Assembly: GCF_034351645.1 (NCBI RefSeq)
Contig: NZ_CP133782.1
Coordinates: 3,415,001 to 3,479,000 of the forward strand
Direction of reading: 5' to 3'
DNA: 64,000 nt
DNA from: Pseudomonas sp. DC1.2
GTDB taxonomy: Bacteria > Pseudomonadota > Gammaproteobacteria > Pseudomonadales > Pseudomonadaceae
Part shown: one piece after another, positions 54,278 through 64,000 of the stretch
Layout of the letters: each line of letters begins with the position of its first letter
Numbering within the stretch: the first letter of the stretch is position 1
Notes under the pieces: model-generated
What the model was told of the DNA's origin: nothing
Seen by the model: the letters and a program-made list of their open reading frames with translations, nothing else
Databases searched by the model: none
Made by a program: the position numbers and the translations under genes

Positions 54278-55288
54278 TTACAGCAGGTCTTTTATCAACA
54301 ATTCAGCCACCTGCACAGCATTGAGCGCGGCACCTTTGCGTACGTTATCTGACGTCAGCCACAAATTAAGTTCCGACGGGTCATCAATACCGCTGCGAAC
54401 CCGACCGACGTAGACCACATCCTGCCCTACCGCATCACCCACTGGGGTCGGGTAATCGCCGGCCTCGACCAGCTCAATGCCGGGAGCGTCTTCCAACGCC
54501 GCGTTCACTTTGGCCAGGTCCACAGCGCTCCCTGACTGCAGGGTCACACTAAAGCTATCGCCAAAAAACACCGGGGCTTGAATGCAAGTCGCGGAAATCT
54601 TTAACAAAGGCAGCGCCATGACCTGACGCAGCTCACGCACCAGGCGTTTTTCCAGCAGCGTATGGCCCTGCTCATCAGGTTTGCCCACTTGCGCCAACAG
54701 GTTAAACGCCATCTGCCGATCAAAAAAAGTCGGCTCCAGTGGCCGCACGTTGAGCAGCTCGGCCGTTTGCCGGGCTAACTCGGTGACAGCTTCGCGGCCT
54801 TGCGCGGAGACGGCGAGGCTGGCGGTGACATGCACCCGCTGCAAGTCGATCAGCCCAAGCAACGGCGCCAGCACCACGGCCAACGTGGTAGCCGACGGGC
54901 TTGGGCTGCTGACCTGAAACGGCGTCTTCAACCCGGCCAGCACCTGGGCATTGGCTTCCGGCACCACTTGCGGCGCCTCCTCCGCCGGCAACGCACCGGA
55001 CAGGTCGATCAACGAGCAACCCGCCGCACGGGCACGGGAAGCGAAACTCAGGGTCACCGCCGGGCCAGCCGCGAAGAACACCAGTTGAACCTTGCTGAAA
55101 TCGAACTCGTCGACCTCACGCACACGCACGTTTTTGCCGCGAAACGGCACGGAATGCCCGGCGGATTCGCTGCTGGCCAGCAGGTGCAGGTTGCCGACCG
55201 GGAAGTCCCGTTCTTCGAGAATCTGGACGAGTGTTTCGCCGACAGTACCGGTGGCGCCGATCACGGCAATATCGAAGGACTGGCTCAT
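54278..55288 (-). CDS. Aspartate-semialdehyde dehydrogenase paralogue (USG-1 type)
   Basis: 336 aa from ATG 55288. The Rossmann part is clear (FDIAVIGATGTVGETLVQIL). The position that holds the catalytic Cys of Asd (GNPNCS or GNCTVS type) reads QVSSPSPSATTLAVV here, so the nucleophile is missing. Such paralogues lie next to asd and fimV in Pseudomonas and have no known enzyme activity. It is 197 bp after asd, with a terminator between them, so it has its own promoter. Confidence 0.85.
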   Translation of the reverse strand: MSQSFDIAVIGATGTVGETLVQILEERDFPVGNLHLLASSESAGHSVPFRGKNVRVREVDEFDFSKVQLVFFAAGPAVTLSFASRARAAGCSLIDLSGALPAEEAPQVVPEANAQVLAGLKTPFQVSSPSPSATTLAVVLAPLLGLIDLQRVHVTASLAVSAQGREAVTELARQTAELLNVRPLEPTFFDRQMAFNLLAQVGKPDEQGHTLLEKRLVRELRQVMALPLLKISATCIQAPVFFGDSFSVTLQSGSAVDLAKVNAALEDAPGIELVEAGDYPTPVGDAVGQDVVYVGRVRSGIDDPSELNLWLTSDNVRKGAALNAVQVAELLIKDLL

Positions 55289-55387
55289 GGTTCTACCTCT
55301 GGCGAAACGGGGGAGCGGCACTTTACCGGGTGGTTGGCATGCAGGCAATTTCTGCCGGGGATTTGTCGCGTCAGGGCCGGACTCTTC

Positions 55388-55401
55388 GCGAGCAGGCTCG
55401 C
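55388..55401. repeat. Palindromic dispersed repeat
   Basis: GCGAGCagGCTCGC, preceded by ttc, is a copy of the intergenic repeat type seen near 41518-41601. It lies between asd and its paralogue. Confidence 0.55.
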
Positions 55402-55417
55402 TGACGACACACCGTCA

Positions 55418-55452
55418 AAAAAAAACCCGCACCTCTTTCAAGGCACGGGTTC
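55418..55452 (-). terminator. Terminator after asd
   Basis: On the minus strand ACCCGTGCC pairs with GGTGCGGGT (one or two wobble pairs), followed by eight or nine Ts. Confidence 0.85.
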
Positions 55453-55485
55453 TTTCACAGTTTCAACCAATACAGCTACAACCGA

Positions 55486-56598
55486 TCAACGCTCAAGCAG
55501 GATCCGCAGCATACGACGCAGCGGTTCGGCCGCGCCCCACAACAGTTGGTCGCCGACGGTGAAGGCGCCCAGGTATTGAGTGCCCATGTTCAGCTTGCGC
55601 AGACGACCGACCGGCACATTCAGAGTACCGGTGACTTTCGTCGGGCTCAGCTCCTGCATGCTGATTTCGCGCTGGTTCGGCACCAGCTTGACCCAAGGGT
55701 TGTGCTGGCTTATCAGCCCTTCGATATCGGCGATTGGCACGTCTTTGTTCAGTTTGATGGTGAGCGCCTGGCTGTGGCACCGCATGGCGCCGATGCGCAC
55801 GCAAATGCCGTCCACCGGAATCGGGCTCTTGAAGCGACCCAGAATCTTGTTGGTTTCGGCCTGAGCTTTCCACTCTTCACGGCTCTGGCCGTTTGGCAAC
55901 TCCTTGTCGATCCAAGGGATCAAACTGCCTGCCAGCGGTACACCGAAGTTTTCGGTCGGGTAAGCGTCGCTGCGCATGGCTTCGGCGACTTTACGGTCGA
56001 TGTCGAGGATCGCGCTGGCCGGGTTGGCCAGTTCATCGGCGACAGCAGCGTGGGTCGCGCCCATTTGTTTGATCAGTTCACGCATGTTCTGCGCGCCAGC
56101 ACCGGAGGCCGCCTGATACGTCATGGCGCTCATCCACTCCACCAGACCGGCTTCAAACAGACCGCCCAGGCCCATCAGCATCAGACTGACGGTGCAGTTG
56201 CCACCAATGTAGTTCTTGGTGCCCGCATCGAGCTGCTGGTCGATGACCTTACGGTTCACCGGGTCCAACACGATCACCGCATCATCCTGCATACGCAGGC
56301 TGGAAGCTGCGTCGATCCAGTAACCCTGCCAACCGGCTTCGCGCAGCTTAGGGAAAACTTCGCTGGTGTAGTCGCCACCCTGGCAGGTCAGAATCACGTC
56401 GAGGGTTTTCAGCTCTTCAATGCTGTAAGCGTCCTTGAGCGCACCGGTATCCTTGCCCACGGACGGGGCTTGACCACCGACATTTGAAGTAGTGAAAAAC
56501 ACCGGCTCGATCAGATCGAAATCCTGCTCTTCCAGCATCCGCTGCATGAGCACGGAACCGACCATACCGCGCCAACCGATCAGACCTACACGTTTCAT
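55486..56598 (-). CDS. asd: Aspartate-semialdehyde dehydrogenase
   Basis: 370 aa. Reduces aspartyl phosphate to the semialdehyde for Lys, Met, Thr and diaminopimelate synthesis. The Rossmann part [21 protein letters not shown], the active-site Cys in [14 protein letters not shown] (about residue 135) and the His-containing segment [19 protein letters not shown] are all present. It is downstream of leuB, and the order leuB-asd-paralogue-fimV is the Pseudomonas one. Confidence 0.97.
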   Translation of the reverse strand: MKRVGLIGWRGMVGSVLMQRMLEEQDFDLIEPVFFTTSNVGGQAPSVGKDTGALKDAYSIEELKTLDVILTCQGGDYTSEVFPKLREAGWQGYWIDAASSLRMQDDAVIVLDPVNRKVIDQQLDAGTKNYIGGNCTVSLMLMGLGGLFEAGLVEWMSAMTYQAASGAGAQNMRELIKQMGATHAAVADELANPASAILDIDRKVAEAMRSDAYPTENFGVPLAGSLIPWIDKELPNGQSREEWKAQAETNKILGRFKSPIPVDGICVRIGAMRCHSQALTIKLNKDVPIADIEGLISQHNPWVKLVPNQREISMQELSPTKVTGTLNVPVGRLRKLNMGTQYLGAFTVGDQLLWGAAEPLRRMLRILLER

Positions 56599-56667
56599 CG
56601 CAACTACACCTTCTTTAAAAAGTGGGCCGCTGCTTTCGAAGTTGAAAAGGGCAGCGGGCCCGAGAGA

Positions 56668-57750
56668 TTACAGATTCCGCAGCGCGGCGACTACTGCATC
56701 GCCCATTTGCTGTGTACCCACCTTGGTGCAACCGGCCGACCAGATGTCGCCTGTGCGCAGGCCCTGGTCCAATACCAGGCTCACCGCCTTCTCGATGGCC
56801 TCTGCCGCACCCTGCTGATTGAAGCTGTAACGCAACATCATCGACACCGACAAAATCGTCGCCAGCGGGTTGGCAATGCCTTTGCCCGCGATGTCCGGAG
56901 CCGAACCGTGGCACGGCTCGTACATGCCTTTGTTGTGGGCGTCCAGCGAGGCCGACGGCAGCATGCCGATGGAGCCGGTGAGCATCGACGCTTCGTCAGA
57001 CAAAATGTCGCCGAACAGGTTGTCGGTGACGATCACGTCGAACTGCTTGGGCGCACGCACCAATTGCATGGCCGCGTTATCGACATACATGTGGCTCAGT
57101 TCGACTTCCGGGTAATCCTTGGCCACTTGCTCAACGACTTCACGCCACAGTTGACTGGACGCCAACACGTTGGCCTTGTCCACCGAGCACAGCTTTTTGC
57201 CACGGACCATGGCCATGTCAAAACCGACACGAGCGATACGACGAATTTCGCTTTCGCTGTACGGCAGCGTGTCGTAAGCCTGACGCTCGCCGTTTTCCAG
57301 CTCGCGCACGCCACGTGGCGCGCCGAAATAGATGCCCCCAGTTAGTTCACGGACGATCAGGATATCCAGGCCGGCAACGATCTCTGCCTTCAGGCTCGAA
57401 GCCTCGGCCAGTTGCGGGTACAGGATCGCCGGACGCAGGTTGCCAAACAGACCGAGTTGCGCACGAATTTTCAGCAGGCCGCGCTCAGGACGGATGTCAC
57501 GCTCGATGGTGTCCCATTTCGGGCCGCCCACGGCGCCCAGCAGCACAGCGTCGGCAGCGCGAGCACGATCCAGGGTTTCGTCAGCCAGCGGCACGCCGTG
57601 CTTGTCGATGGCGGCGCCACCGATCACGTCGTGGCTCAGCTCGAAGCCCAGGCTGTACTTGTCGTTCGCCAGCTCCAGCACCTTGACCGCTTCGGCCATG
57701 ATTTCCGGGCCAATACCGTCGCCTGGGAGAATCAGAATCTGCTTGCTCAT
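56668..57750 (-). CDS. leuB: 3-isopropylmalate dehydrogenase
   Basis: 360 aa, third committed enzyme of leucine synthesis. [19 protein letters not shown] opens the protein, the substrate Arg region ([19 protein letters not shown]) is at about 90-110, and the metal-binding Asp block ([29 protein letters not shown]) is at about 220-250. It is 69 bp before asd and shares the strand and probably the transcript with leuCD. Confidence 0.97.
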   Translation of the reverse strand: MSKQILILPGDGIGPEIMAEAVKVLELANDKYSLGFELSHDVIGGAAIDKHGVPLADETLDRARAADAVLLGAVGGPKWDTIERDIRPERGLLKIRAQLGLFGNLRPAILYPQLAEASSLKAEIVAGLDILIVRELTGGIYFGAPRGVRELENGERQAYDTLPYSESEIRRIARVGFDMAMVRGKKLCSVDKANVLASSQLWREVVEQVAKDYPEVELSHMYVDNAAMQLVRAPKQFDVIVTDNLFGDILSDEASMLTGSIGMLPSASLDAHNKGMYEPCHGSAPDIAGKGIANPLATILSVSMMLRYSFNQQGAAEAIEKAVSLVLDQGLRTGDIWSAGCTKVGTQQMGDAVVAALRNL

Positions 57751-57815
57751 GCTTTCCTCATGTCATCAGTCGGTGTGCCTGCGGGCACCCCCGGAAAAAG
57801 TCTATCGGTCGGTGC

Positions 57816-58574
57816 TTATCGTTCAGCCATCAGTACCAGCACATCGGTACTGAACGAACCGTCGGCCTCAATCTCAAAATAATCGCGCACTTCATTGCCC
57901 ATCGACTGCTGCAACTCGAGGATCGCGGCGCGCATTACCTGCGGCGTGCGCATGCGTTCAACCCACGAGGAGTATTCCAGGCGCAGCCTTTGACGCGTGG
58001 TGCTGCGCGTGTGCAATCCGGCCTCGCTGGCGTGACGCAGCCACTCACCGGCAGAATAATCACGCACATGACTGGTGTCGCGCAGAACTTCGACACTTTG
58101 CAAGTACGTGTCGAACAGCGGACTGCCAGGCGACAACACGTCGATGAACGCCGCCACGCCACCCGGCTTCAGTACCCGGCGTACTTCGCGCAGCGCCGCG
58201 CCGAGGTCGCTCCAATGGTGCGCCGAATAACGGCTGAAGACGAAATCGAATTCGCCATCGCCGAACGGCAGGGATTCGGCGGCGCCGTTGACCGTGGTGA
58301 CATTGCTGAAACCACGATCAATCGCGGCGGCAGCCACCACGTCGAGCATTTGCTGAGACAGGTCGTAGGCCACCACTTCTTTCACCCGCTCCGCCACGTG
58401 AAAGCTCACGTGACCGGCGCCGCAACCCAAGTCCAACACGCGAGCATTGCCCTGCCCTGCCAGCTCAGCCTGTAGCAGTGCGAATTCAGTGCCTTGAGCG
58501 TGTACCGCGCTGCTCAGATAGGCCGAGGCCTGTTCACCGAATTGCTTTTGTACGACTTGGCTGTGCTGGGTCAT
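57816..58574 (-). CDS. Class I SAM-dependent methyltransferase
   Basis: 252 aa. Motif I VLDLGCGAGHVSFHVAERV near residue 45 binds S-adenosylmethionine; later motifs are FDFVFSRYSAHHWSDLGAAL and VLKPGGVAAFIDVLSPGS. It resembles the UbiE/YcgJ-like group. The substrate is unknown. It sits between leuD and leuB in the leucine gene block, a position conserved in Pseudomonas, but a role in leucine metabolism is not implied. Confidence 0.88.
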   Translation of the reverse strand: MTQHSQVVQKQFGEQASAYLSSAVHAQGTEFALLQAELAGQGNARVLDLGCGAGHVSFHVAERVKEVVAYDLSQQMLDVVAAAAIDRGFSNVTTVNGAAESLPFGDGEFDFVFSRYSAHHWSDLGAALREVRRVLKPGGVAAFIDVLSPGSPLFDTYLQSVEVLRDTSHVRDYSAGEWLRHASEAGLHTRSTTRQRLRLEYSSWVERMRTPQVMRAAILELQQSMGNEVRDYFEIEADGSFSTDVLVLMAER

Positions 58575-58659
58575 GGCAACTTCCTTTTTGGGGCGTAGTC
58601 TTGCGGTGTCTGGGCTGCTCGCGAAGAGAGCGGCCCTCTGTGCATCAATCCCGGATCAA

Positions 58660-59304
58660 TCAAACGTCGCGAAACAACCAAGGCTGGCTCGCCCGGTGCT
58701 TGCTTTCAAACGACGCTATTGCCTCGTGATCCATCAGTGTCAGACCAATATCGTCGAGGCCGTTGACCAGACAATGTTTGCGAAACTCATCAAGCTCGAA
58801 GCGGTAAACCTTGCCGTCAGGCCGGGTCACGGTCTGGGCTTGCAGATCGACCGTCAACTCGTAGCCTGGATTCGCTTCGACCTGCTGGAACAGTTCATCA
58901 ACTTCAGCGTCGCTCAAGATGATCGGCAGCAAGCCGTTTTTGAAACTGTTGTTGTAGAAAATGTCGGCGTAGCTGGGTGCGATGATGCTGCGGAAACCGT
59001 ACTCTTCGAGCGCCCACGGCGCGTGTTCACGGCTGGAACCGCAACCAAAGTTCTCGCGGGCCAGCAATACACTGGCACCTTGGTAACGCTCGGCATTCAG
59101 CACAAAGTCTTTGTTCAAAGGACGCTTGGAGTTGTCCTGGTAGGCGTAGCCCACGTCCAGATAGCGCCACTCGTCAAACAGGTTAGGGCCAAAACCGGTG
59201 CGTTTGATCGACTTCAGAAACTGCTTCGGAATGATCTGGTCGGTGTCGACGTTGGCTCGGTCCAATGGCGCGACCAAACCGGTGTGCTGGGTAAAAGCTC
59301 TCAT
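58660..59304 (-). CDS. leuD: 3-isopropylmalate dehydratase, small subunit
   Basis: 214 aa. Forms the isomerase with LeuC. N-terminal [15 protein letters not shown] and the swivel-domain loop [16 protein letters not shown], with its substrate-binding Arg, are diagnostic. It begins 10 bp after leuC. The length is normal. Confidence 0.97.
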   Translation of the reverse strand: MRAFTQHTGLVAPLDRANVDTDQIIPKQFLKSIKRTGFGPNLFDEWRYLDVGYAYQDNSKRPLNKDFVLNAERYQGASVLLARENFGCGSSREHAPWALEEYGFRSIIAPSYADIFYNNSFKNGLLPIILSDAEVDELFQQVEANPGYELTVDLQAQTVTRPDGKVYRFELDEFRKHCLVNGLDDIGLTLMDHEAIASFESKHRASQPWLFRDV

Positions 59305-59314
59305 GTGCGGTTCC

Positions 59315-60733
59315 TCAGATCAATTCGCGAACGTCGATGAAACGACCATTGACGGCCGCCGCTGCGGCCATGGCAGGGCTAACCAGGTGAGTACGACCAC
59401 CGGCACCCTGACGACCTTCGAAGTTGCGGTTGGAGGTCGAGGCGCAATGCTCGCCCGACTCCAAACGGTCCGGGTTCATCGCCAGGCACATTGAGCAACC
59501 CGGTTCGCGCCATTCGAAACCCGCTTCGAGGAAAATCTTGTCCAGGCCTTCAGCCTCGGCTTGCGCCTTCACCAGACCCGAGCCCGGCACCACGATGGCT
59601 TGTTTGATGGTCGAAGCGACTTTGCGGCCCTTGGCGATGACCGCTGCCGCGCGCAGGTCTTCGATCCGCGAGTTGGTGCAGGAGCCAATGAACACGCGAT
59701 CCAATTGGATATCCGTGATCGCTTGATTGGCGCTCAACCCCATGTATTTCAGGGCACGCTCAATGGAACCGCGCTTGACCAGGTCCATTTCCTTCGCAGG
59801 GTCCGGCACATTCTGGTCAACCGCCAAGACCATCTCAGGCGAGGTGCCCCAGCTGACTTGCGGCTTGATCTGGGTGGCGTCGAGCTTGACCACGGTGTCG
59901 AACACTGCATCGGTATCGGAGACCAGATCTTTCCAGGCTTCAACCGCCTTGTCCCAATCTGCGCCTTTCGGAGCAAACGGGCGACCTTTGACATAGGCCA
60001 CGGTTTTTTCGTCGGCGGCGACCAAACCAACCCGCGCGCCAGCCTCGATCGACATATTGCAAATGGTCATGCGGCCTTCAACCGACAGATCGCGAATCGC
60101 GCTGCCAGCGAACTCGATGGCGTGGCCGTTACCACCGGCGGTGCCAATTTTGCCGATCACCGCGAGCACGATGTCCTTGGCAGTGACGCCGAACGGCAAC
60201 TGGCCTTCGACGGACACCAACATGTTCTTCATTTTCTTCGCGACCAGGCACTGCGTGGCGAACACGTGTTCGACCTCGGACGTGCCGATACCGTGAGCCA
60301 GCGCGCCGAATGCGCCGTGAGTCGAGGTGTGCGAGTCGCCGCAAACCACGGTCATGCCTGGCAAGGTGGCGCCCTGCTCCGGGCCGATCACGTGAACGAT
60401 GCCTTGCCGCACGTCATTCATTTTGAATTCAGTGATGCCATATTCGTCACAGTAGTCATCGAGGGTCTGAACCTGCAAACGCGAGACCTGATCGGTAATC
60501 GCTTCAATGCCGCCCTTGCGATCCGGCGTAGTCGGCACGTTGTGGTCCGGGGTCGCGATGATCGAGTCAACACGCCACGGCTTGCGCCCGGCCAGACGCA
60601 GGCCTTCGAAAGCTTGGGGCGAGGTCACTTCATGGATGATGTGGCGGTCGATATAGATCAGCGACGACCCATCGTCGCGCCGTTTCACTTCATGGGAGTC
60701 CCAGAGCTTGTCGTAAAGCGTTTTGCCGGCCAT
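59315..60733 (-). CDS. leuC: 3-isopropylmalate dehydratase, large subunit
   Basis: 472 aa, aconitase family. The [4Fe-4S] ligands are the Cys in [15 protein letters not shown] and the CSMC pair near residue 410. [29 protein letters not shown] is the family core signature. With LeuD it isomerises 2- to 3-isopropylmalate. It is the first gene of the leu block and is divergent from a LysR regulator across 146 bp, which probably holds the control sites. Confidence 0.97.
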   Translation of the reverse strand: MAGKTLYDKLWDSHEVKRRDDGSSLIYIDRHIIHEVTSPQAFEGLRLAGRKPWRVDSIIATPDHNVPTTPDRKGGIEAITDQVSRLQVQTLDDYCDEYGITEFKMNDVRQGIVHVIGPEQGATLPGMTVVCGDSHTSTHGAFGALAHGIGTSEVEHVFATQCLVAKKMKNMLVSVEGQLPFGVTAKDIVLAVIGKIGTAGGNGHAIEFAGSAIRDLSVEGRMTICNMSIEAGARVGLVAADEKTVAYVKGRPFAPKGADWDKAVEAWKDLVSDTDAVFDTVVKLDATQIKPQVSWGTSPEMVLAVDQNVPDPAKEMDLVKRGSIERALKYMGLSANQAITDIQLDRVFIGSCTNSRIEDLRAAAVIAKGRKVASTIKQAIVVPGSGLVKAQAEAEGLDKIFLEAGFEWREPGCSMCLAMNPDRLESGEHCASTSNRNFEGRQGAGGRTHLVSPAMAAAAAVNGRFIDVRELI

Positions 60734-60879
60734 CAGACGTTCCTCATCAGCTTGTTTCTATGCCGTAGGTTATGAGCAGTTCAATAACCCCTTGGCTTGT
60801 GAGGTCGATCCTAGGGGGTTACATTAAATAACTCAAATTCATATTTTTTATGCTTTGGATAACCAACTGGAATACCGCA

Positions 60880-61770
60880 ATGGATCTTGCCAACCTCAAC
60901 GCTTTTATCGCCATCGCCGAGACGGGCAGTTTCTCCGGCGCCGGCGAGCGACTCCACCTGACGCAACCGGCTATCAGCAAGCGCATCGCCGGGCTGGAGC
61001 AACAATTGAAGGTGCGCCTGTTTGATCGGCTGGGCCGGGAAGTCGGCTTAACCGAGGCCGGTCGCGCACTATTGCCGCGGGCCTATCAGATTCTGAATGT
61101 GCTGGACGATACCCGCCGCGCCCTGACCAACCTGAACGGCGAAGTGACCGGCCGTCTGACGCTGGCCACCAGTCACCACATCGGCCTGCACCGTTTACCC
61201 CCCTTATTAAGAGAGTTCACCCGGCGCTACCCAAAGGTGGCGCTGGATATACAGTTTCTCGACTCGGAAGTGGCCTACGAGGAAATTCTCCACGGCCGTG
61301 CCGAACTGGCCGTCATCACCCTGGCGCCGGAGCCACACACGCTGGTCAAAGCCACGCCAGTGTGGGACGACCCGCTGGACTTCGTGGTCGCCCCAGAGCA
61401 CTCACTGATCAGCAATGGCCCTGTCAGCCTGGCCGATATCGCTCTGCACCCGGCGGTGTTTCCCGGTGGCAACACGTTTACCCACCACATCGTCCAGCGC
61501 CTGTTCGAAGCCCAGGGCCTGACGCCGAACATCGCCATGAGCACCAATTATCTGGAAACCATCAAAATGATGGTTTCCATTGGCCTGGCCTGGAGCGTTC
61601 TGCCCCGCACCATGCTTGATGATCAAGTGGCACGAATACCTTTACCGGGCATACAACTGACTCGCCAGCTAGGCTATATCCTGCACACCGAACGGACGCT
61701 GTCGAACGCGGCGCGCGCCTTTATGGCTCTTCTGGATGCACAACTCGATACACCCGAGCACCCCGGCTAA
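60880..61770 (+). CDS. LysR-family regulator divergent from leuC
   Basis: 296 aa from ATG 60880; ten codons before it are open but unconserved. The N-terminal helix-turn-helix (FIAIAETGSFSGAGERLHLT...ISKRIAGLEQQLKVRLFDR) and the substrate-binding-like domain (VTGRLTLATSHHIGLHRL) fit the family. The divergent layout suggests control of leuCD and itself. The effector could be a branched-chain intermediate, but this is not shown. The arrangement is conserved in Pseudomonas. Confidence 0.92.
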   Translation: MDLANLNAFIAIAETGSFSGAGERLHLTQPAISKRIAGLEQQLKVRLFDRLGREVGLTEAGRALLPRAYQILNVLDDTRRALTNLNGEVTGRLTLATSHHIGLHRLPPLLREFTRRYPKVALDIQFLDSEVAYEEILHGRAELAVITLAPEPHTLVKATPVWDDPLDFVVAPEHSLISNGPVSLADIALHPAVFPGGNTFTHHIVQRLFEAQGLTPNIAMSTNYLETIKMMVSIGLAWSVLPRTMLDDQVARIPLPGIQLTRQLGYILHTERTLSNAARAFMALLDAQLDTPEHPG

Positions 61771-61839
61771 GTTGTGCTACTCCTATAAAGCCGCAAAACC
61801 CCGTGCCTAACGCCTCACTCAGCCCAAGGCCTGTTGCCA

Positions 61840-64000
61840 ATGCCAAAACCTGCTGACCGTATTCCGCCGATGCCACGCATACAAGCCGTCGACCCGCGCC
61901 GCTCCGAGCAGAGCTGGGAGAGTGCTCCGCAGTTGTTGGCAGCATTGAACGGCGCCCGGCTGGGCGCCTGGTATTGGGACATCGAGAGCGGACAGATCAG
62001 TTGGTCTCGAGGCACTCAGGCGTTGTTTGGCTTTGACCCAAAGCAACCACTGCCGGCCGACCTCGAATACCTCGATCTGCTGCCTCAGGAGGACCGGGCA
62101 AAAACTATCCGCGCCTTCAACGCGGTCATTGCCGGCGCGCCCCTGGAACAGGCGATGCACCACCGCATTCGCTGGCCCGACGGCAGCCTGCATTGGCTAG
62201 AGGTCAACGGCAGCCTTCTGCCGGATCAGCACGGTCGGCCAAGGATGATCGGAGTTATTCGCGAGATCACTCATCAGCGCCAGCGCGAACAAGCCCTGAG
62301 CAGCTCGGAAAAACGCTTTGCCACGCTGTTTCACCTGAGCCCGAACATGGTGCTCCTGACCCGCCAGGAAGACGGTCTGATCAGCGAGGCCAATCAATAT
62401 TTCGAAAGTCTGTTCGGCTGGCCGGTGCAAAACGCGATTGGTCGTACCACCCTGGAGCTGGGTCTCTGGGTTCATCCTGAGCAGCGTAAAACACTGATCA
62501 AAGCCACTAAAGCCAAGGGCGAGGTGGTTAGCATGGAAGTGCAGTTTCGCGCCAGCAATGGCCAGGTTCACGATGGCATCCTCAGCGCGCAAAAAGTCGA
62601 GCTGGAGGGCCAGCCTTACTTGCTGAGTACGTTCCTCGACACCACCGAACGCAAAGCCGCCGAACACGCCCTGAAAGACAGCCAGGAGCGCCTTGACCTG
62701 GCGCTGGACTCGGCGCAATTAGGCACTTGGGACTGGCACATTCCCAGCGGCATGCTCTACGGCTCAGCGCGCGCGGCACAACTGCACGGGCTGGAGCCCA
62801 AACCCTTCCATGAGTCGTTTGATGAGTTTTTTGAAGGGGTGCCGGGCGAAGAACGGGACAACATGCGCAATGCCTACCGCAGCCTGCGCGAAGGGCCGGC
62901 CGGCAATTACCAACTGACCTATCGCGTCCAACTGCCGGATGGCAGCTCACGCTACTTGGAAAGCCGCGCCCGGCTCTACCGCGACGAACAAGGCAACCCC
63001 CTGCGCATGGCCGGCACCTTGCTCGACATCACCGATCAGGTGGAGCGCGAGCAACGGCTGGTGGCCTCGGAAGAAAAATTCGCCACACTGTTCCAGGTCA
63101 GCCCCGACCCCATCTGTGTAACGCGCCAGGACACCGGTCGATTCATCGAAATCAACTCAGCCTTCACCCAGACCTTCGGCTGGAGCATCGCCGACGTGAG
63201 TGGCCGCAGCGCCGATGAAATCGGCTTGTGGGAGGCGTCGGCAAAAAGTCTGCAACGGATCGAACAGGTCATTCGCGAACAGGGCCTGAACAATGTGGCC
63301 ATTCTTGTCCAGCACAAAAACGGCCAGCCCCTGACCTGCGTGATCTCCAGCCACCAGATCAAGGTCGGCAACCAGCCCTGCGTCGTCACCACCCTGCGCG
63401 ACATCACGCAACAGCAACGTTCGGAAGCGGCGCTCAAGGCCAGCGAAGAGAAGTTCGCCAAGGCGTTTCACTCCAGTCCTGATGCCATCACCATTACCGA
63501 GCGCGATACCGGGCGTTATCTGGAGGTCAACGATGGTTTCTGTCGTTTGACCGGCCATCGCGCCGAAGATGTGCTCGGTAAAACGGTGTACCAGGTCGGC
63601 ATCTGGGCCGAGGAGAAACAGCGCTCGGCGCTGCTGGCCGAGATACAGATCAAAGGCCGGGTGCATCACCTGGAAATGCTCGGACGCAATAAACGTGGTG
63701 ACCTGCTGACCGTTGAAGTCTCGGTGGAGCCCATCACCCTGAACGAAACCGCCTGCCTGCTGATGACTGCCCGAGACGTCAGCTTGCTGAAAAATGCCGA
63801 GGCACAAATCCGCCACCTGGCTTACCACGACCCGCTGACCAACCTGCCCAATCGCGCACTGTTGATGGATCGCCTGAGCCAGCAAATTGCGCTGCTCAAG
63901 CGCCACAACCTGCGCGGCGCCCTACTGTTTCTTGACCTTGATCACTTCAAACACATCAACGACTCCCTCGGCCACCCGGTGGGCGATACGGTATTGAAAA
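61840..64000 (+). CDS. Multi-PAS diguanylate cyclase/phosphodiesterase-type protein, 5' part (runs off right edge)
   Basis: About 720 residues are in the window. Five PAS-like domains in a row are visible, several followed by PAC segments ([88 protein letters not shown]). A GGDEF domain then begins ([39 protein letters not shown]) and is cut by the window end, so the GG(D/E)EF loop and a possible EAL domain are not seen. No membrane span or signal peptide is present. It should turn over c-di-GMP. An ATG at 61870 is an alternative start; neither has a good ribosome site. Confidence 0.88.
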   Translation, partial: MPKPADRIPPMPRIQAVDPRRSEQSWESAPQLLAALNGARLGAWYWDIESGQISWSRGTQALFGFDPKQPLPADLEYLDLLPQEDRAKTIRAFNAVIAGAPLEQAMHHRIRWPDGSLHWLEVNGSLLPDQHGRPRMIGVIREITHQRQREQALSSSEKRFATLFHLSPNMVLLTRQEDGLISEANQYFESLFGWPVQNAIGRTTLELGLWVHPEQRKTLIKATKAKGEVVSMEVQFRASNGQVHDGILSAQKVELEGQPYLLSTFLDTTERKAAEHALKDSQERLDLALDSAQLGTWDWHIPSGMLYGSARAAQLHGLEPKPFHESFDEFFEGVPGEERDNMRNAYRSLREGPAGNYQLTYRVQLPDGSSRYLESRARLYRDEQGNPLRMAGTLLDITDQVEREQRLVASEEKFATLFQVSPDPICVTRQDTGRFIEINSAFTQTFGWSIADVSGRSADEIGLWEASAKSLQRIEQVIREQGLNNVAILVQHKNGQPLTCVISSHQIKVGNQPCVVTTLRDITQQQRSEAALKASEEKFAKAFHSSPDAITITERDTGRYLEVNDGFCRLTGHRAEDVLGKTVYQVGIWAEEKQRSALLAEIQIKGRVHHLEMLGRNKRGDLLTVEVSVEPITLNETACLLMTARDVSLLKNAEAQIRHLAYHDPLTNLPNRALLMDRLSQQIALLKRHNLRGALLFLDLDHFKHINDSLGHPVGDTVLK

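Overview
The window is chromosomal DNA from a Pseudomonas, most likely of the fluorescens group. The evidence is gene content and order: the block leuC-leuD-methyltransferase-leuB-asd-asd paralogue-fimV-truA-trpF-accD-folC-SPOR gene-cvpA-purF-metZ-SDR is the arrangement known from Pseudomonas, and the Pseudomonas-restricted families DUF1654 and DUF2790 are present. I could run no database search, so names rest on recognised motifs and gene order. Region 1 (1-16 kb): the 5' part of thrS, small secreted proteins, a cold-shock gene, then a complete ribose regulon on the minus strand (rbsB-A-C-R-K-D plus an exported nucleoside hydrolase) with a perfect 14-bp operator-like palindrome in front of rbsB. 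It is followed by a 155-aa gene of unknown function whose leader hairpin has been split by an intact IS5-family element, a periplasmic glutaminase-asparaginase with an ANR-like site, a LexA-box-controlled DUF1654-endonuclease I pair, a SPOR lipoprotein and csrA/rsmA. Region 2 (16-25 kb): a DUF2790 protein with a CopR/CopS-type two-component system, a 1612-aa putative toxin/effector of the Pseudomonas dermonecrotic-toxin-like family, a small Cys-rich protein and a hydroxylaminobenzene-mutase-like membrane protein. Region 3 (25.4-32.3 kb): a decayed prophage bounded by an 83-bp perfect direct repeat made by integration into tRNA-Val(GAC). It keeps a LexA box, a holin-like pair, a phage metallopeptidase cut short, fragments of a tail tip protein J and of an integrase, and cargo that includes a Rap1a-type immunity protein. 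Region 4 (32-41 kb): a PuuB-like FAD oxidase, an SDR with a divergent LysR regulator, a three-subunit periplasmic molybdenum aldehyde dehydrogenase (Mo subunit, 2Fe-2S subunit, triheme cytochrome c) followed by the wreck of an XdhC-type maturation gene, and a tRNA-Val(TAC)-Asp-Asp operon with a clear promoter and terminator. Region 5 (41-64 kb): the conserved core biosynthetic block (methionine, purine, folate, fatty acid, tryptophan and leucine genes, tRNA modification, and the fimV cell-pole gene), a LysR gene divergent from leuC, and the first part of a multi-PAS GGDEF protein that runs off the right edge. The accessory material, and so most of the unusual observations, lies at 10.7-16 kb, 19-32.3 kb and 35.7-36 kb.
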